Shown one piece after another: positions 33,768 to 42,336 of a stretch of DNA of 64,000 nucleotides (the first letter of the stretch is position 1; the number at the start of each line of letters is the position of its first letter). The DNA comes from Arcobacter iocasae. Lineage in GTDB: Bacteria > Campylobacterota > Campylobacteria > Campylobacterales > Arcobacteraceae. The DNA lies in the NCBI RefSeq assembly GCF_042214795.1, contig NZ_CP090177.1:248001-312000 (forward strand), read 5' to 3'. A model generated the notes under the pieces. The model worked only from the letters and a program-made list of their open reading frames with translations, did not search any database and was not told the origin of the DNA. A program made the translations under genes and the position numbers.

Positions 33768-34940
33768 TTATTTTGCAACAGATTTAAAATCAATAAAAAA
33801 TGTAGAACCTTCATTTTTCTTTGATTTTAATGAAACCTTTAGTTCATACTCTTTACAAACTCCATTTACGATATCTAGTCCTATTCCAAATCCACCTTCA
33901 AAATTTTCACCTCTTTTGTATCTTTTGAAAATCTCTTCTTGATCTTTTTGATCAATCCCTATTCCAAAATCTTGAACAGAAAAAATAGTGCCTTTTAGTT
34001 TTACAGTTATTTGTGTATCTTTATTTGAATATTTAATTGCATTTGAAATAAGATTATTTACTATTTTTTGTGTTTTTGTTTTATCCATAAAGATATCACA
34101 TTTTTCAAGCTCTAAATTTATCTTAATACCTTTTGTAATAGCAATATCTTGAAAAAACTCAACACTTTCAGTAATCAACTCAGCAAAATCAATACTAACA
34201 TCTAAAAAAACATCTTGTTCACTAAAAGCACTATAATGCATGTCATTATATAATTGCGAGATTTGTTTGGCACTGCTTATGATATACTTTAGCATCTTTT
34301 CAGTATTTCTACCTTGTTTTAAAGCAGAGGTTGAAGTCATCAAAACTGCAATTGGAGTATTTAATTCATGGGCAGAATCTTTTATAAACTTGTCCATTTG
34401 TTCAACTTTTTCTCGAACAGGTTTCAAAAGTAATTTAGCAAGTAAATAACCAATACATCCAATAAAACAAGTTGCCAATAAAAGAATTATACTTATATAT
34501 ATTTTTAACTTTTGGGTTTCACTAATTAATTGATTTGTTTCAATTACAATATATTTAATATCAATCTTTTCATCATGCTGTTCTTCAAGTTTTGCCACAT
34601 GAAAAGAGTGACTCTCATTATGAGAAGCTTCTTTATTAAAATTTATCTTACTATTTTCAAGTTGAGAATAAATTATTTTTCCTTTTTTATCAAAAAGCCC
34701 ATATTTTAGATTCTCATTTTTTAAATTTGTAGGAATAAAAGGTTTCTTTTCCATATATGCATTTAAAATATTTGCTTTTAGCATATTTCCAGCACTTTTC
34801 ATTTCGATTGAACATTGACGATCGACCATATCAATCTCTTTTTTATAATATGAAAGTAATAAAATAAAAAGAATTAAAACTGTTGAGCCTATATATATAA
34901 AAAGGAAACTAAATAAGGCTTTTTTTTCATTTTTGTTCAA
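33768..34940 (-). CDS. Sensor histidine kinase (second system)
   Basis: A 390-residue inner-membrane kinase. Helices at ~12-32 and ~142-165 bracket a ~110-residue periplasmic domain. The H-box is DSAHELNTPIAV, the N-box NLISNAIKYS, G1 QDFGIGI and G2 GGFGIGLDIVNGV. It overlaps the response regulator gene by 14 bp. The ligand is unknown; the periplasmic part has no recognisable fold and holds one Cys (RQCSIE). Confidence 0.9.
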   Translation of the reverse strand: MNKNEKKALFSFLFIYIGSTVLILFILLLSYYKKEIDMVDRQCSIEMKSAGNMLKANILNAYMEKKPFIPTNLKNENLKYGLFDKKGKIIYSQLENSKINFNKEASHNESHSFHVAKLEEQHDEKIDIKYIVIETNQLISETQKLKIYISIILLLATCFIGCIGYLLAKLLLKPVREKVEQMDKFIKDSAHELNTPIAVLMTSTSALKQGRNTEKMLKYIISSAKQISQLYNDMHYSAFSEQDVFLDVSIDFAELITESVEFFQDIAITKGIKINLELEKCDIFMDKTKTQKIVNNLISNAIKYSNKDTQITVKLKGTIFSVQDFGIGIDQKDQEEIFKRYKRGENFEGGFGIGLDIVNGVCKEYELKVSLKSKKNEGSTFFIDFKSVAK

Positions 34941-35592
34941 ACTTGTACCCTATTCCTCTTATAGTTTCTATTTTATCTTTTCCCAAAATTTCTCGAAGAT
35001 TTTTAATATAAACCCTAATAGTTGCATCAGTTGGTTGCTCATCATATTGCCAAATATTTTGTAATAATTCATCTGAGGAGATAACTCTATTGGAGTGTGT
35101 TATAAAGTATTTTAAGATTTCTTTTTCTTTTTGAGCTACTCTTATTTTTTTGCCATTTGCTATAACTAAAGATTCAGAAGGCAAAAAAGAGATATTATCA
35201 TCAATTTTCATTTCATCAATTTTTCCAAGAGAAAAGTATCTACAAAGCTTATTTATTCTTTGTTCTAACTCTTCTAAATCAAAAGGTTTTTTAATATAAT
35301 CATCACTTCCAAGTTCAAAAGCAGTTTTTAAATGCTTTGTATCTTGGTATGCAGTGATGATTATAATAGGAGTTTGACTTTTATAGTCATTTCTAATATA
35401 TTTTAAAACATCAAGGCCTGACATAGTTGGAGTATTTACATCTAGTATTGCAAAATCATAAATACTTTCAATCAAGTTCTCTAAAGCATCTTCACCCTTA
35501 GTACATAAAGTTACTTCATAACCTTTATCCACTAAATAGTCATTTAAAATATCACTTAAAGCTAAGTCATCCTCTAGTAATAAAACCTTCAT
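34927..35592 (-). CDS. OmpR/PhoB-family response regulator (second system)
   Basis: 221 residues: receiver with EDD, phospho-acceptor Asp in FAILDVNTPTMSG and Lys in YIKKPFDLEELE, then a winged-helix domain ending IETIRGIGYKFEQK. It partners with the overlapping kinase gene. Target genes are unknown. It follows yajQ by 13 bp on the same strand, so it may be read with it. Confidence 0.92.
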   Translation of the reverse strand: MKVLLLEDDLALSDILNDYLVDKGYEVTLCTKGEDALENLIESIYDFAILDVNTPTMSGLDVLKYIRNDYKSQTPIIIITAYQDTKHLKTAFELGSDDYIKKPFDLEELEQRINKLCRYFSLGKIDEMKIDDNISFLPSESLVIANGKKIRVAQKEKEILKYFITHSNRVISSDELLQNIWQYDEQPTDATIRVYIKNLREILGKDKIETIRGIGYKFEQK

Positions 35593-35605
35593 AATTTATA
35601 ATTTT

Positions 35606-36106
35606 TTATTTAAAATTATCAAATACAAGTGGTGATTTGAAATCTAATGATTTTAAATGTTTCATGATAGTTTGTAAATCATCGATATTTTTTCCAGTAA
35701 CTCTTATCTCATCACCTTGATTTACAGCTTTTACTTTTAATTTTAAATTTTTTATTTCCAATTGAATTTGTTTTGCTTCATCTTGTTTGATTGAATCAAC
35801 GATTGCATAAACATATTTTCTATTTCCACCTGAACTATCATCTTTTTTTGCTTCATCAAGTGAGTTAATAGATAAACCTCTTTTGTTCATCTTTGAAATT
35901 AAAATATCATACATAGCGTCAACTTTATTATCACTTGAAGAGATTAAAGTAATAGTTTTAGCCCCTTGATTAAAATCGATTTCTGCTTTTAATCCTTTGA
36001 AGTCATATCTAGTTTCTATCTCTTTTTGTGATTGTATAACTGCATTTTTTAACTCTTGCATATCTAATTTTGCAGAGATATCAAATCCGTGTTCTTTTAC
36101 TGCCAT
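35606..36106 (-). CDS. yajQ: YajQ family nucleotide-binding protein
   Basis: 166 residues of the UPF0234 family: HGFDISAKLDMQELKNAV at the start, RYDFKG, and near the end VTGKNIDDLQTIMKHLKSLD with DFKSPLVFDNFK as the typical close. Two ferredoxin-like half domains bind cyclic di-GMP or nucleic acid in studied members. The window also encodes a large diguanylate cyclase, so a c-di-GMP receptor role is possible but not shown. Confidence 0.92.
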   Translation of the reverse strand: MAVKEHGFDISAKLDMQELKNAVIQSQKEIETRYDFKGLKAEIDFNQGAKTITLISSSDNKVDAMYDILISKMNKRGLSINSLDEAKKDDSSGGNRKYVYAIVDSIKQDEAKQIQLEIKNLKLKVKAVNQGDEIRVTGKNIDDLQTIMKHLKSLDFKSPLVFDNFK

Positions 36107-36188
36107 ATTGTCTCCTATTTTAATAATTTATTTATACATTATATAAAAATTTTATGTAATGATTGTTAAGAGATTATATTTATCTCTT

Positions 36189-36590
36189 CTATTCTTTTAC
36201 TTTTAGTTCATTTATTATTGCAAAACCAATAATTACCCATGAAATAACCATAATAGTTCCGCCAAAAGGAGTGATTATTCCAATCCAAGAAAGTTTTAAT
36301 AAAACTAACAAATACAATGAACAAGAAAAAAGAATAGTACCTAAAAGAATCAAATAACCTGCAATAACGATTTGTTTTGAATTTGGTAAAAAATAAGAAA
36401 TAAGTGCAACACCATAAAGTCCAATTGTATTATAAAAATGGTATTGAACACCAGTGTGAAAGATTGCCATTAAGTATTCATCAGTAGTAGCTTTTAAACC
36501 ATGTGCTCCAAAAGCACCAATAGCAACTCCAAGCGCCATCATAAATGAAGCAATAACTAAAAAGTTTTTTGTGTGTTTTGTAATAAACAT
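36189..36590 (-). CDS. DUF423 family small membrane protein
   Basis: 133 residues with four hydrophobic helices. The family hallmarks are GAFGAHGLK near the N-terminus, FHTGVQYHFYN, and FPFGGT-like ITPFGGTIMV near the end. The function of DUF423 proteins is unknown. It is monocistronic, with a good spacing to its neighbours. Confidence 0.85.
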   Translation of the reverse strand: MFITKHTKNFLVIASFMMALGVAIGAFGAHGLKATTDEYLMAIFHTGVQYHFYNTIGLYGVALISYFLPNSKQIVIAGYLILLGTILFSCSLYLLVLLKLSWIGIITPFGGTIMVISWVIIGFAIINELKVKE

Positions 36591-36637
36591 AATATACTCC
36601 CAAATTTTTATTGGGAAGTATATCTAAAAAAAATTAA

Positions 36638-36907
36638 TTAACTTTTTGATTTATCTTTTGAAGCAGAGAAACCAGCACCTTTTTTCTCTTTTTTCTTTAA
36701 ATCTAACTCATCTATGATCTCTTTAAAATCAACACCATCTTGGTTCATCTTTGCAAAACATGCAGCAACTACAGCAATAGCGTTTGGAACTTCTTTTTTC
36801 TTTTTATAAGCTTGTATGTTTTTTTCACTTACTTTAATAAGCGCTGTAAATTTCGGAATTGTCAATTCAGCATCCAAAAGAAGTTTTTTAAAATCTATAA
36901 AGGTCAT
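36638..36907 (-). CDS. Small helix-turn-helix-like protein
   Basis: 89 residues. The segment LTIPKFTALIKVSEKNIQAY is a likely helix-turn-helix, followed by a helical half and a Lys-rich tail. It resembles small Xre-like proteins in related bacteria, but the family is not certain. Upstream lie repeated TATACTAAATA units (36940-36980) that could hold its promoter. Confidence 0.65.
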   Translation of the reverse strand: MTFIDFKKLLLDAELTIPKFTALIKVSEKNIQAYKKKKEVPNAIAVVAACFAKMNQDGVDFKEIIDELDLKKKEKKGAGFSASKDKSKS

Positions 36908-36982
36908 ATATTCTCCTATTTTATTAATGATGAAATTATACTAAATATATACTAAATATATATAAATTATATACTAAATATA

Positions 36983-37432
36983 TTATATAATATCAACTTC
37001 CCAAAAAAATTCTATCCACTTATCTGCAATTTTCACTGAATAATCAGCACTTAAACAGGCAGTTGGTTTATAAAATATTGTAGCTAGTTTAAATTCTGTA
37101 TGAGGAAATTTCTCTCTTAAAGTTTTTAAAATTTCTCTCATAGTTTCACCACTATCAACAATATCATCTATAACTAAAACTCTTTTTGCATGTGACACAT
37201 CAGGAATATTAAAAATATTAAATGTATCTAGTTTTAACTCCCCTTCATAATGAATAGAATTAAGAGAAAAAACATTTCTCATGTTTAATGCTTGTCCCAT
37301 AAGGTGAGATAATGTAAGCCCACCCCTTGCAACTGCCAACAAAATCTCAGGCTCATAATCCCTACACTTATCTACTAAAATTTGAGTATCTTCCTTGAAC
37401 TCATCATATCCATAATAATATTTTTCTTGCAA
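36983..37432 (-). CDS. Purine-type phosphoribosyltransferase
   Basis: 149 residues with the PRPP-binding motif VLVIDDIVDSGETM, and ARGGLTLSHLMG earlier in the chain. Such short type I enzymes salvage xanthine or hypoxanthine-guanine. It starts at TTG with AAGAGG as ribosome site, which also overlaps the stop region of the permease gene upstream. Pairing with an NCS2 purine permease supports a purine salvage role. Base preference is not readable. Confidence 0.85.
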   Translation of the reverse strand: MQEKYYYGYDEFKEDTQILVDKCRDYEPEILLAVARGGLTLSHLMGQALNMRNVFSLNSIHYEGELKLDTFNIFNIPDVSHAKRVLVIDDIVDSGETMREILKTLREKFPHTEFKLATIFYKPTACLSADYSVKIADKWIEFFWEVDII

Positions 37433-37435
37433 TTT

Positions 37436-38734
37436 CTAACCTCTTAATATAAAAACTAATAAAGAAATAAATGTTAAAAGAATGATTCCAATATTTATAT
37501 CTTTTGTCTCTTTTTTAACTAATTTTATAATTGTATAAACAATAAAACCTGCTGATATACCATTTGTAATCGAATAAGTCAATGGCATAAGTAAAACTAT
37601 AAAAAAAGCTGCTGCTGAAGTTGCAAAATCTACTTTTTCAAAATTTATTTTTCCTAGTTCACTAAACATCAATACTCCAACAACTACCAAAATAGGATAA
37701 ATTGCATTTGGTGGAATAGATTTAAAAAGTGGTAACATAAACAGAGTTGTTACAAATAAAAGTGCTGTAAAAACAGCAGTTAATCCTGTTCGTCCACCAG
37801 CTTCTACACCTGAAGCACTTTCAACAAATGCTGTAGTTGTCGAAACACCCAATAAACTTCCTCCAACTGTTGCAATTGCATCTGCCTCAAGTGTTTTTTG
37901 TAAAGATTTATCATCTTTATTATTTTCTTGAAAAAGATTAGCTCTTGATCCAACTCCTGTTAAAGTACCTAAAGTATCAAACATATCAGTAACTAAAAAT
38001 GTAATAATAACAGGTAAAAGTGACAAACTAATTGCACTCATAATATCTAACTGGAAAAATATTGGTGAAATAGATGCAGGAGATGAAAACAATGATGTGG
38101 GAGCTGCTCCAATACCAAACATCCATCCAACTATTGAAGTAACAAGAATAGATAAAATAAAAGCACCTTTTAAGTTATAAGCAAATAATACAAAAGTCAA
38201 GATCAAACCAAAAGTACCCAATAAAACAGTGTCTTTTGTAAAATCACCTAAAGTAACCAATGTTGCAGGACTTGCAACTATCATACCCATTTGTTTTAAA
38301 CCAATAAAAGCGATAAAAGTACCAATACCTGCACTAATTGCTCTTCTTAAATTAAGTGGAATAGAAGTCATAATCCAAACTCTAAAGTTTGTAAAAGATA
38401 AAATAACAAATAAAATACCAGAAAGAAAAACTATACCTAAACCTGTTTGCCAAGGTATTTTCATACCTAAAACTAAACCGTATGAGAAGTAAGCATTTAG
38501 TCCCATACCAACACTCATAGCAATTGGAGTATTTGACCAAAGACCTGAAAAAATTGTAGCTAAAATAGTAATTAAAGCAGTGGCAGTAATAACTGCATCC
38601 ATTGGAAGACCTGCGTCTGCAAGTATAAATCCATTTACTGGGACGATATACATCATCGTCAAAAATGTCGTTAACCCAGCAGTAAACTCTGTCTTGACAT
38701 TTGTATTGTATTTTTTTAATTTAAAAAAACCCAC
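37436..38734 (-). CDS. NCS2/AzgA-type purine permease
   Basis: 432 residues with about 12-14 membrane helices. Signature segments are SVGMGLNAYFSYG near helix 3 and STTTAFVESASGVEAGGRTG in the second half, as in adenine, guanine or hypoxanthine proton symporters. It starts at GTG behind AGGA. The phosphoribosyltransferase follows by 3 bp. The 168 bp upstream contain no purine riboswitch pattern that I can see. Confidence 0.9.
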   Translation of the reverse strand: MGFFKLKKYNTNVKTEFTAGLTTFLTMMYIVPVNGFILADAGLPMDAVITATALITILATIFSGLWSNTPIAMSVGMGLNAYFSYGLVLGMKIPWQTGLGIVFLSGILFVILSFTNFRVWIMTSIPLNLRRAISAGIGTFIAFIGLKQMGMIVASPATLVTLGDFTKDTVLLGTFGLILTFVLFAYNLKGAFILSILVTSIVGWMFGIGAAPTSLFSSPASISPIFFQLDIMSAISLSLLPVIITFLVTDMFDTLGTLTGVGSRANLFQENNKDDKSLQKTLEADAIATVGGSLLGVSTTTAFVESASGVEAGGRTGLTAVFTALLFVTTLFMLPLFKSIPPNAIYPILVVVGVLMFSELGKINFEKVDFATSAAAFFIVLLMPLTYSITNGISAGFIVYTIIKLVKKETKDINIGIILLTFISLLVFILRG

Positions 38735-38902
38735 ATCAAATCCTATGTAATAATTTTAAAAAGAGAGAAAAGAAGAAATATTTTCTTGCTTTTTTACCCT
38801 CGAATAATATCCAAAAATGAATTATTATTTATTAAAGCAATAAAATATTACCTTATATAAAGAAAAACTTTCTATAATAACAAAAAATACAAAAGTGAAA
38901 AG

Positions 38903-39760
38903 ATGAATATAACAAAAGATTGTGTCGAGTGTATAGTTGGACAAATAGACAAAGCAACAAAACTACTAAAACTAGATGAAACTTTAGCAAAAGAGATAAA
39001 TAATGAAGTAGAAAAAAAAGCCTTAGACTTTGATTTTAAAAAGTCACCTCCCTTTGTAGCTAAAGAAGTTTATGAATACTTAGGTTTTAAAACAAATTTA
39101 AAAGATCCACTAGAAACATTAAAACAAGAATCTATCAAAAAAGCTACTACATACTTACCTCTAATAGAAGATAAAATCTTTTCAAGTGAGGATAAACTTT
39201 TTACTGCAATAAAAGCTGCAGTTGCAGGAAATGTAATTGATTTTGCTACAACAAGAGAGTTTAGCTTGGATGATGAAATAAATTCTATCTTTGAAACAGA
39301 TTTTTCAATAAATGATTATAAAATATTTAAAGAGAAGTTAGAGAAAACAGACTCTTTGATTATCTTAGCAGATAATGCAGGTGAGAATGTATTTGATAAA
39401 GTATTAGTTAAAACAATAGTAAACTTATATCCAAATATTAAAATACACTATGCTACAAGAGGAAAAGCTATAATAAATGACATCACTACAAAAGAGGCTT
39501 TGCAAAGTGGTATTGACAAATATTGCCAAGTGATTAGTTCAGGAGTTGATACTCCAGGATTAGATAAAAGTAGAGCTTCAAAAGAGTTCATGGAACTATT
39601 TGACAAAACACCATTAGTGTTATCAAAAGGTATGGGTAATTTTGAGTGCTTAGAATCATACAAAGATAATAAAATCTTTTTCTTATTTAAAGTAAAATGT
39701 AATGTTGTAGCAAATACTATATCTAGAAATTTAGGAGAGATAATCTTAAAAAGAGGATGA
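38903..39760 (+). CDS. DUF89/ARMT1-like damage-control phosphatase
   Basis: 285 residues. CVECIVGQ near the N-terminus and LADNAGENVFDKVLV in the middle, with Asp, Asn and Glu as metal ligands, identify the DUF89 family of metal-dependent phosphatases. The C-terminal KGMGNFE...FFLFKVKC is also typical. Family members hydrolyse sugar phosphates or damaged phosphometabolites. This short prokaryotic form has an unknown substrate. It converges on the next gene, with a hairpin at the shared ends. Confidence 0.82.
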   Translation: MNITKDCVECIVGQIDKATKLLKLDETLAKEINNEVEKKALDFDFKKSPPFVAKEVYEYLGFKTNLKDPLETLKQESIKKATTYLPLIEDKIFSSEDKLFTAIKAAVAGNVIDFATTREFSLDDEINSIFETDFSINDYKIFKEKLEKTDSLIILADNAGENVFDKVLVKTIVNLYPNIKIHYATRGKAIINDITTKEALQSGIDKYCQVISSGVDTPGLDKSRASKEFMELFDKTPLVLSKGMGNFECLESYKDNKIFFLFKVKCNVVANTISRNLGEIILKRG

Positions 39761-39774
39761 TTAAATATCCTCTT
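39751..39774. terminator. Short bidirectional hairpin between convergent genes
   Basis: AAGAGGAT and ATCCTCTT form an 8-bp stem with an 8-nt loop that covers both stop codons. There is only a weak T tract. Confidence 0.5.
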
Positions 39775-40132
39775 CGTTTATCTCTTCATTTAGTTCTTCA
39801 CTTGTCTCTAATTCTTCAGAAGTAGTTTCGTCTAAAGATTGAACTCTTTGTTTTTCTTTTCTAAATTCTGCTCTTGCAATAATCTCTAAATAAAAAGTTT
39901 CGCAATTATCAGCTGCTGCTAAATCTATTGATTTGATAACATGAGAAAGTGGAATTTCAACTGGTGTTTCATCGCCTTTTGCAAATTTACAATCAAAAAA
40001 CCAATAGTTTTTATCTTCTGGTAAAGCTTTTCTTTGTTCTCTTTTTATATATTTTCTTATCTCATTTTTTATTGATTCTACTACTCGTTCAGTTTTTTTA
40101 TTTTCTACTTGTAGTTTAAAAGTTTTTTTCAA
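39761..40132 (-). CDS. DUF6172-like small protein
   Basis: 123 residues starting KKTFKLQVENK. RKYIKREQRKALPEDKNYWF and FDCKF follow, then a segment predicted to be beta-rich, and an acidic Glu/Thr-rich tail. The RKYIKRE..KALPE..xWxFDCKF pattern recalls the family named DUF6172; I am not certain of the number. It begins with TTG behind AAAGGA. No function is known. Confidence 0.6.
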   Translation of the reverse strand: MKKTFKLQVENKKTERVVESIKNEIRKYIKREQRKALPEDKNYWFFDCKFAKGDETPVEIPLSHVIKSIDLAAADNCETFYLEIIARAEFRKEKQRVQSLDETTSEELETSEELNEEINEEDI

Positions 40133-40213
40133 ATTTTTCCTTTTTTTGCAATTATATCTAAATCTATTCTATTTGATGACAATTTTTAGTGAAATTGAGA
40201 TAACATTTTGCTT

Positions 40214-40879
40214 ATGAAACTATTAGATGATAAAGAAAAAATTTACCTTCTCGATGATAATAACTTTGATTTTCCAACTTTAAATATGATGAAAGATGAT
40301 TTAATAGCTATTGGTGGTGATTTTCATCCCCAAAGAATAATCAATGCCTATCAAAATGGAATATTCCCTTGGTTCATAGATGAATACAATTACATACATT
40401 GGTTTAGTCCTAAAAAAAGAATGGTTTTATATCCAGAAGAGTTTAGACTAACTAAAAGCCTAAAAAGAGTTATTAATAACAAAGGTTTTGTAGTAAAGTC
40501 AAATGAACGATTTGAAGATGTTATAAAATCATGTGCAAATATAAAAAGAAAACACGAAGATAGCACTTGGATAAGCCATGAGTTCATACAAGCCTATACA
40601 AATCTTTTCCACCTTGAATACGCTTTTTCTATTGAGTGTTATTTAGATGAAAAACTTGTAGGTGGTCTTTATGGTTTACTCATTGGTGATGTATTTTGTG
40701 GAGAAAGTATGTTTGCCCTAGAAAAAGATGCTTCAAAAGTAGCCTTTTATCACTTATGCAACCAAGCAAAACAAAATGGTATCAAAATAATTGATTGTCA
40801 AGTTTATAATGACCATCTTGCTAGCTTGGGAGCAAAAGAGATACCTAGAGAAGAATATTTTAAAATTTTAAAAAACTAA
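40214..40879 (+). CDS. aat: Leucyl/phenylalanyl-tRNA-protein transferase
   Basis: Adds Leu or Phe to N-terminal Lys/Arg of proteins, marking them for the ClpAP N-degron pathway. 221 residues with the family motifs AIGGDFHPQRIINAYQNGIF, WFSPKKRMVL, TWISHEFIQAY and GESMFALEKDASKVAF. The ATG at 40214 is preferred; a TTG 6 bp upstream is also in frame. The gene ends next to the convergent MocR regulator. Confidence 0.93.
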   Translation: MKLLDDKEKIYLLDDNNFDFPTLNMMKDDLIAIGGDFHPQRIINAYQNGIFPWFIDEYNYIHWFSPKKRMVLYPEEFRLTKSLKRVINNKGFVVKSNERFEDVIKSCANIKRKHEDSTWISHEFIQAYTNLFHLEYAFSIECYLDEKLVGGLYGLLIGDVFCGESMFALEKDASKVAFYHLCNQAKQNGIKIIDCQVYNDHLASLGAKEIPREEYFKILKN

Positions 40880-40880
40880 A

Positions 40881-42248
40881 TTATAAGATACACTCATGCC
40901 AAATCTTAGAAAAAGCACTTACTGCTTCTTCTATCTCTTCTTCTTTAAATCCACCAAACCCCATCATAAGTGCTTGCCATTCTCCACCACTTCTCTCTTT
41001 TGCATAATGAAGTTTTATTCTATTATTTCTTGATACTTCTTCTAATTTATCCCAATCAAAAGAAACTTTTGGACTAATATGTATAGCTAAACCTCCACCT
41101 TGATTTACTATTTTCATAGTGGAACCTAGTTTTTCTTCAAGTACTTTTTTCATGAGATTGTGTTTCTTTTTATTGAGGGTTCTTATTTTTCGCAAATGCC
41201 GTTCCCAATGCCCTTCACTCATAAACTTTTCTAAAGTTTTTTGAGTAAATAAACATACTCTTGATTCAAAAGTATCATTAAATTCTTTTAACAAAAGTCT
41301 TGGAACAACTAAATAACTAACTCTAATAGCAGGTGAGAGTGACTTAGAAAATGTTCCCACATAAACAACCCTATCAAAACTATCTAAACCTTGCAAAGCA
41401 GGTATTGGTCTTGTTTCATATGTTAATTCACTATCATAATCATCTTCGATAATCAAAGCTTCATTTTTTTCTGCCCAATCTAAAAGTCTCAATCTATTTG
41501 ATATGGGCATAGCAACTCCCGTAGGATATTGATGTGACGGAGTAATATAAACTAATTTTGCTTTTGACTTTTCTAGTTCTTTTAAATCAATCCCATTTTT
41601 ATCAACTGGTATTTTTTTTATTTTATACTCACTTGATTCAAAAACTTTTCTAGCTATATGATAACCAGGGTGTTCTATTGCTAAAGTATCATATTTCTTA
41701 TTTAAAAGTCTAATTATTAATCCTAAGGAATCATCAAATCCATTGCAAACAATAACTTGGCTTGCATTACACTTTACACCTCTAGATTCTATTAAATATT
41801 TAGCAATCTCATCTCTTAAGCCATACTCCCCTTGCCCATCAGAATATCCACCAAAATCAATTGTCTCATCTATGGCTTTATTAAAAATTCTTTTCCATAA
41901 TTTGAGAGGGAAAGAATCCTTTTCCAATCTTGCTGGATAAAAATTATAAATAAAATTATCAGCTTTTTGTTCATTTTCAATAACAATAATACTATCATCA
42001 TTAAAATTTTTATAATTTGTATCACTTACGAAGTATCCACTTTTTGGATAACTATCAATATAACCTTCTACTACAAGTTGAGAATATGCACCTTCAACAC
42101 TAGTTTTACTTAAATTATATATTACGGCAACTTTTCTTATGGATTGGAGTTTATCCCCAACTTTTAGATTATGAATTATCTCTTTTTTTATCTCTTCATA
42201 TAATTGTATATGTAAAGGTGTCTTATTATTTTTATCAATAAAATACAA
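40881..42248 (-). CDS. MocR/PdxR-type regulator (GntR helix-turn-helix plus aminotransferase domain)
   Basis: 455 residues. The N-terminal GntR domain (residues ~1-75: YEEIKKEIIHNLKVGDKLQS, SIRKVAVIYNLSKTSVEGAY) is joined to a fold-type I aminotransferase. The PLP lysine lies in GTFSKSLSPAIR, and YITPSHQYPTG and IIEDDYDSEL are also present. MocR proteins use PLP or an aminated effector to control divergent genes. It starts with TTG behind AGGGGA and faces the molybdopterin oxidoreductase gene across 88 bp, its likely target. Confidence 0.9.
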   Translation of the reverse strand: MYFIDKNNKTPLHIQLYEEIKKEIIHNLKVGDKLQSIRKVAVIYNLSKTSVEGAYSQLVVEGYIDSYPKSGYFVSDTNYKNFNDDSIIVIENEQKADNFIYNFYPARLEKDSFPLKLWKRIFNKAIDETIDFGGYSDGQGEYGLRDEIAKYLIESRGVKCNASQVIVCNGFDDSLGLIIRLLNKKYDTLAIEHPGYHIARKVFESSEYKIKKIPVDKNGIDLKELEKSKAKLVYITPSHQYPTGVAMPISNRLRLLDWAEKNEALIIEDDYDSELTYETRPIPALQGLDSFDRVVYVGTFSKSLSPAIRVSYLVVPRLLLKEFNDTFESRVCLFTQKTLEKFMSEGHWERHLRKIRTLNKKKHNLMKKVLEEKLGSTMKIVNQGGGLAIHISPKVSFDWDKLEEVSRNNRIKLHYAKERSGGEWQALMMGFGGFKEEEIEEAVSAFSKIWHECIL

Positions 42249-42274
42249 AACTGTCCCCTAATTATTTTAATTCA

Positions 42275-42292
42275 TTGTCACTTGTCACAAGT
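42275..42292. promoter_or_regulatory. Candidate MocR operator
   Basis: Two abutting copies of TTGTCAC (42275-42288). The second is also part of the palindrome ACTTG-TCA-CAAGT (42280-42292). It lies in the intergenic region between the divergent regulator and oxidoreductase genes. Direct repeats are common in MocR sites. No binding is shown. Confidence 0.45.
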
Positions 42293-42336
42293 ACAGATAA
42301 ATGATATATTATCACAAATAAAATAAAAGGCTCAAG

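Noticed and set aside
38735..38902. Purine riboswitch before the NCS2 permease
   Set aside because: The 168-bp leader lacks the conserved loops of the purine aptamer; only AT-rich DNA and weak hairpins are visible.
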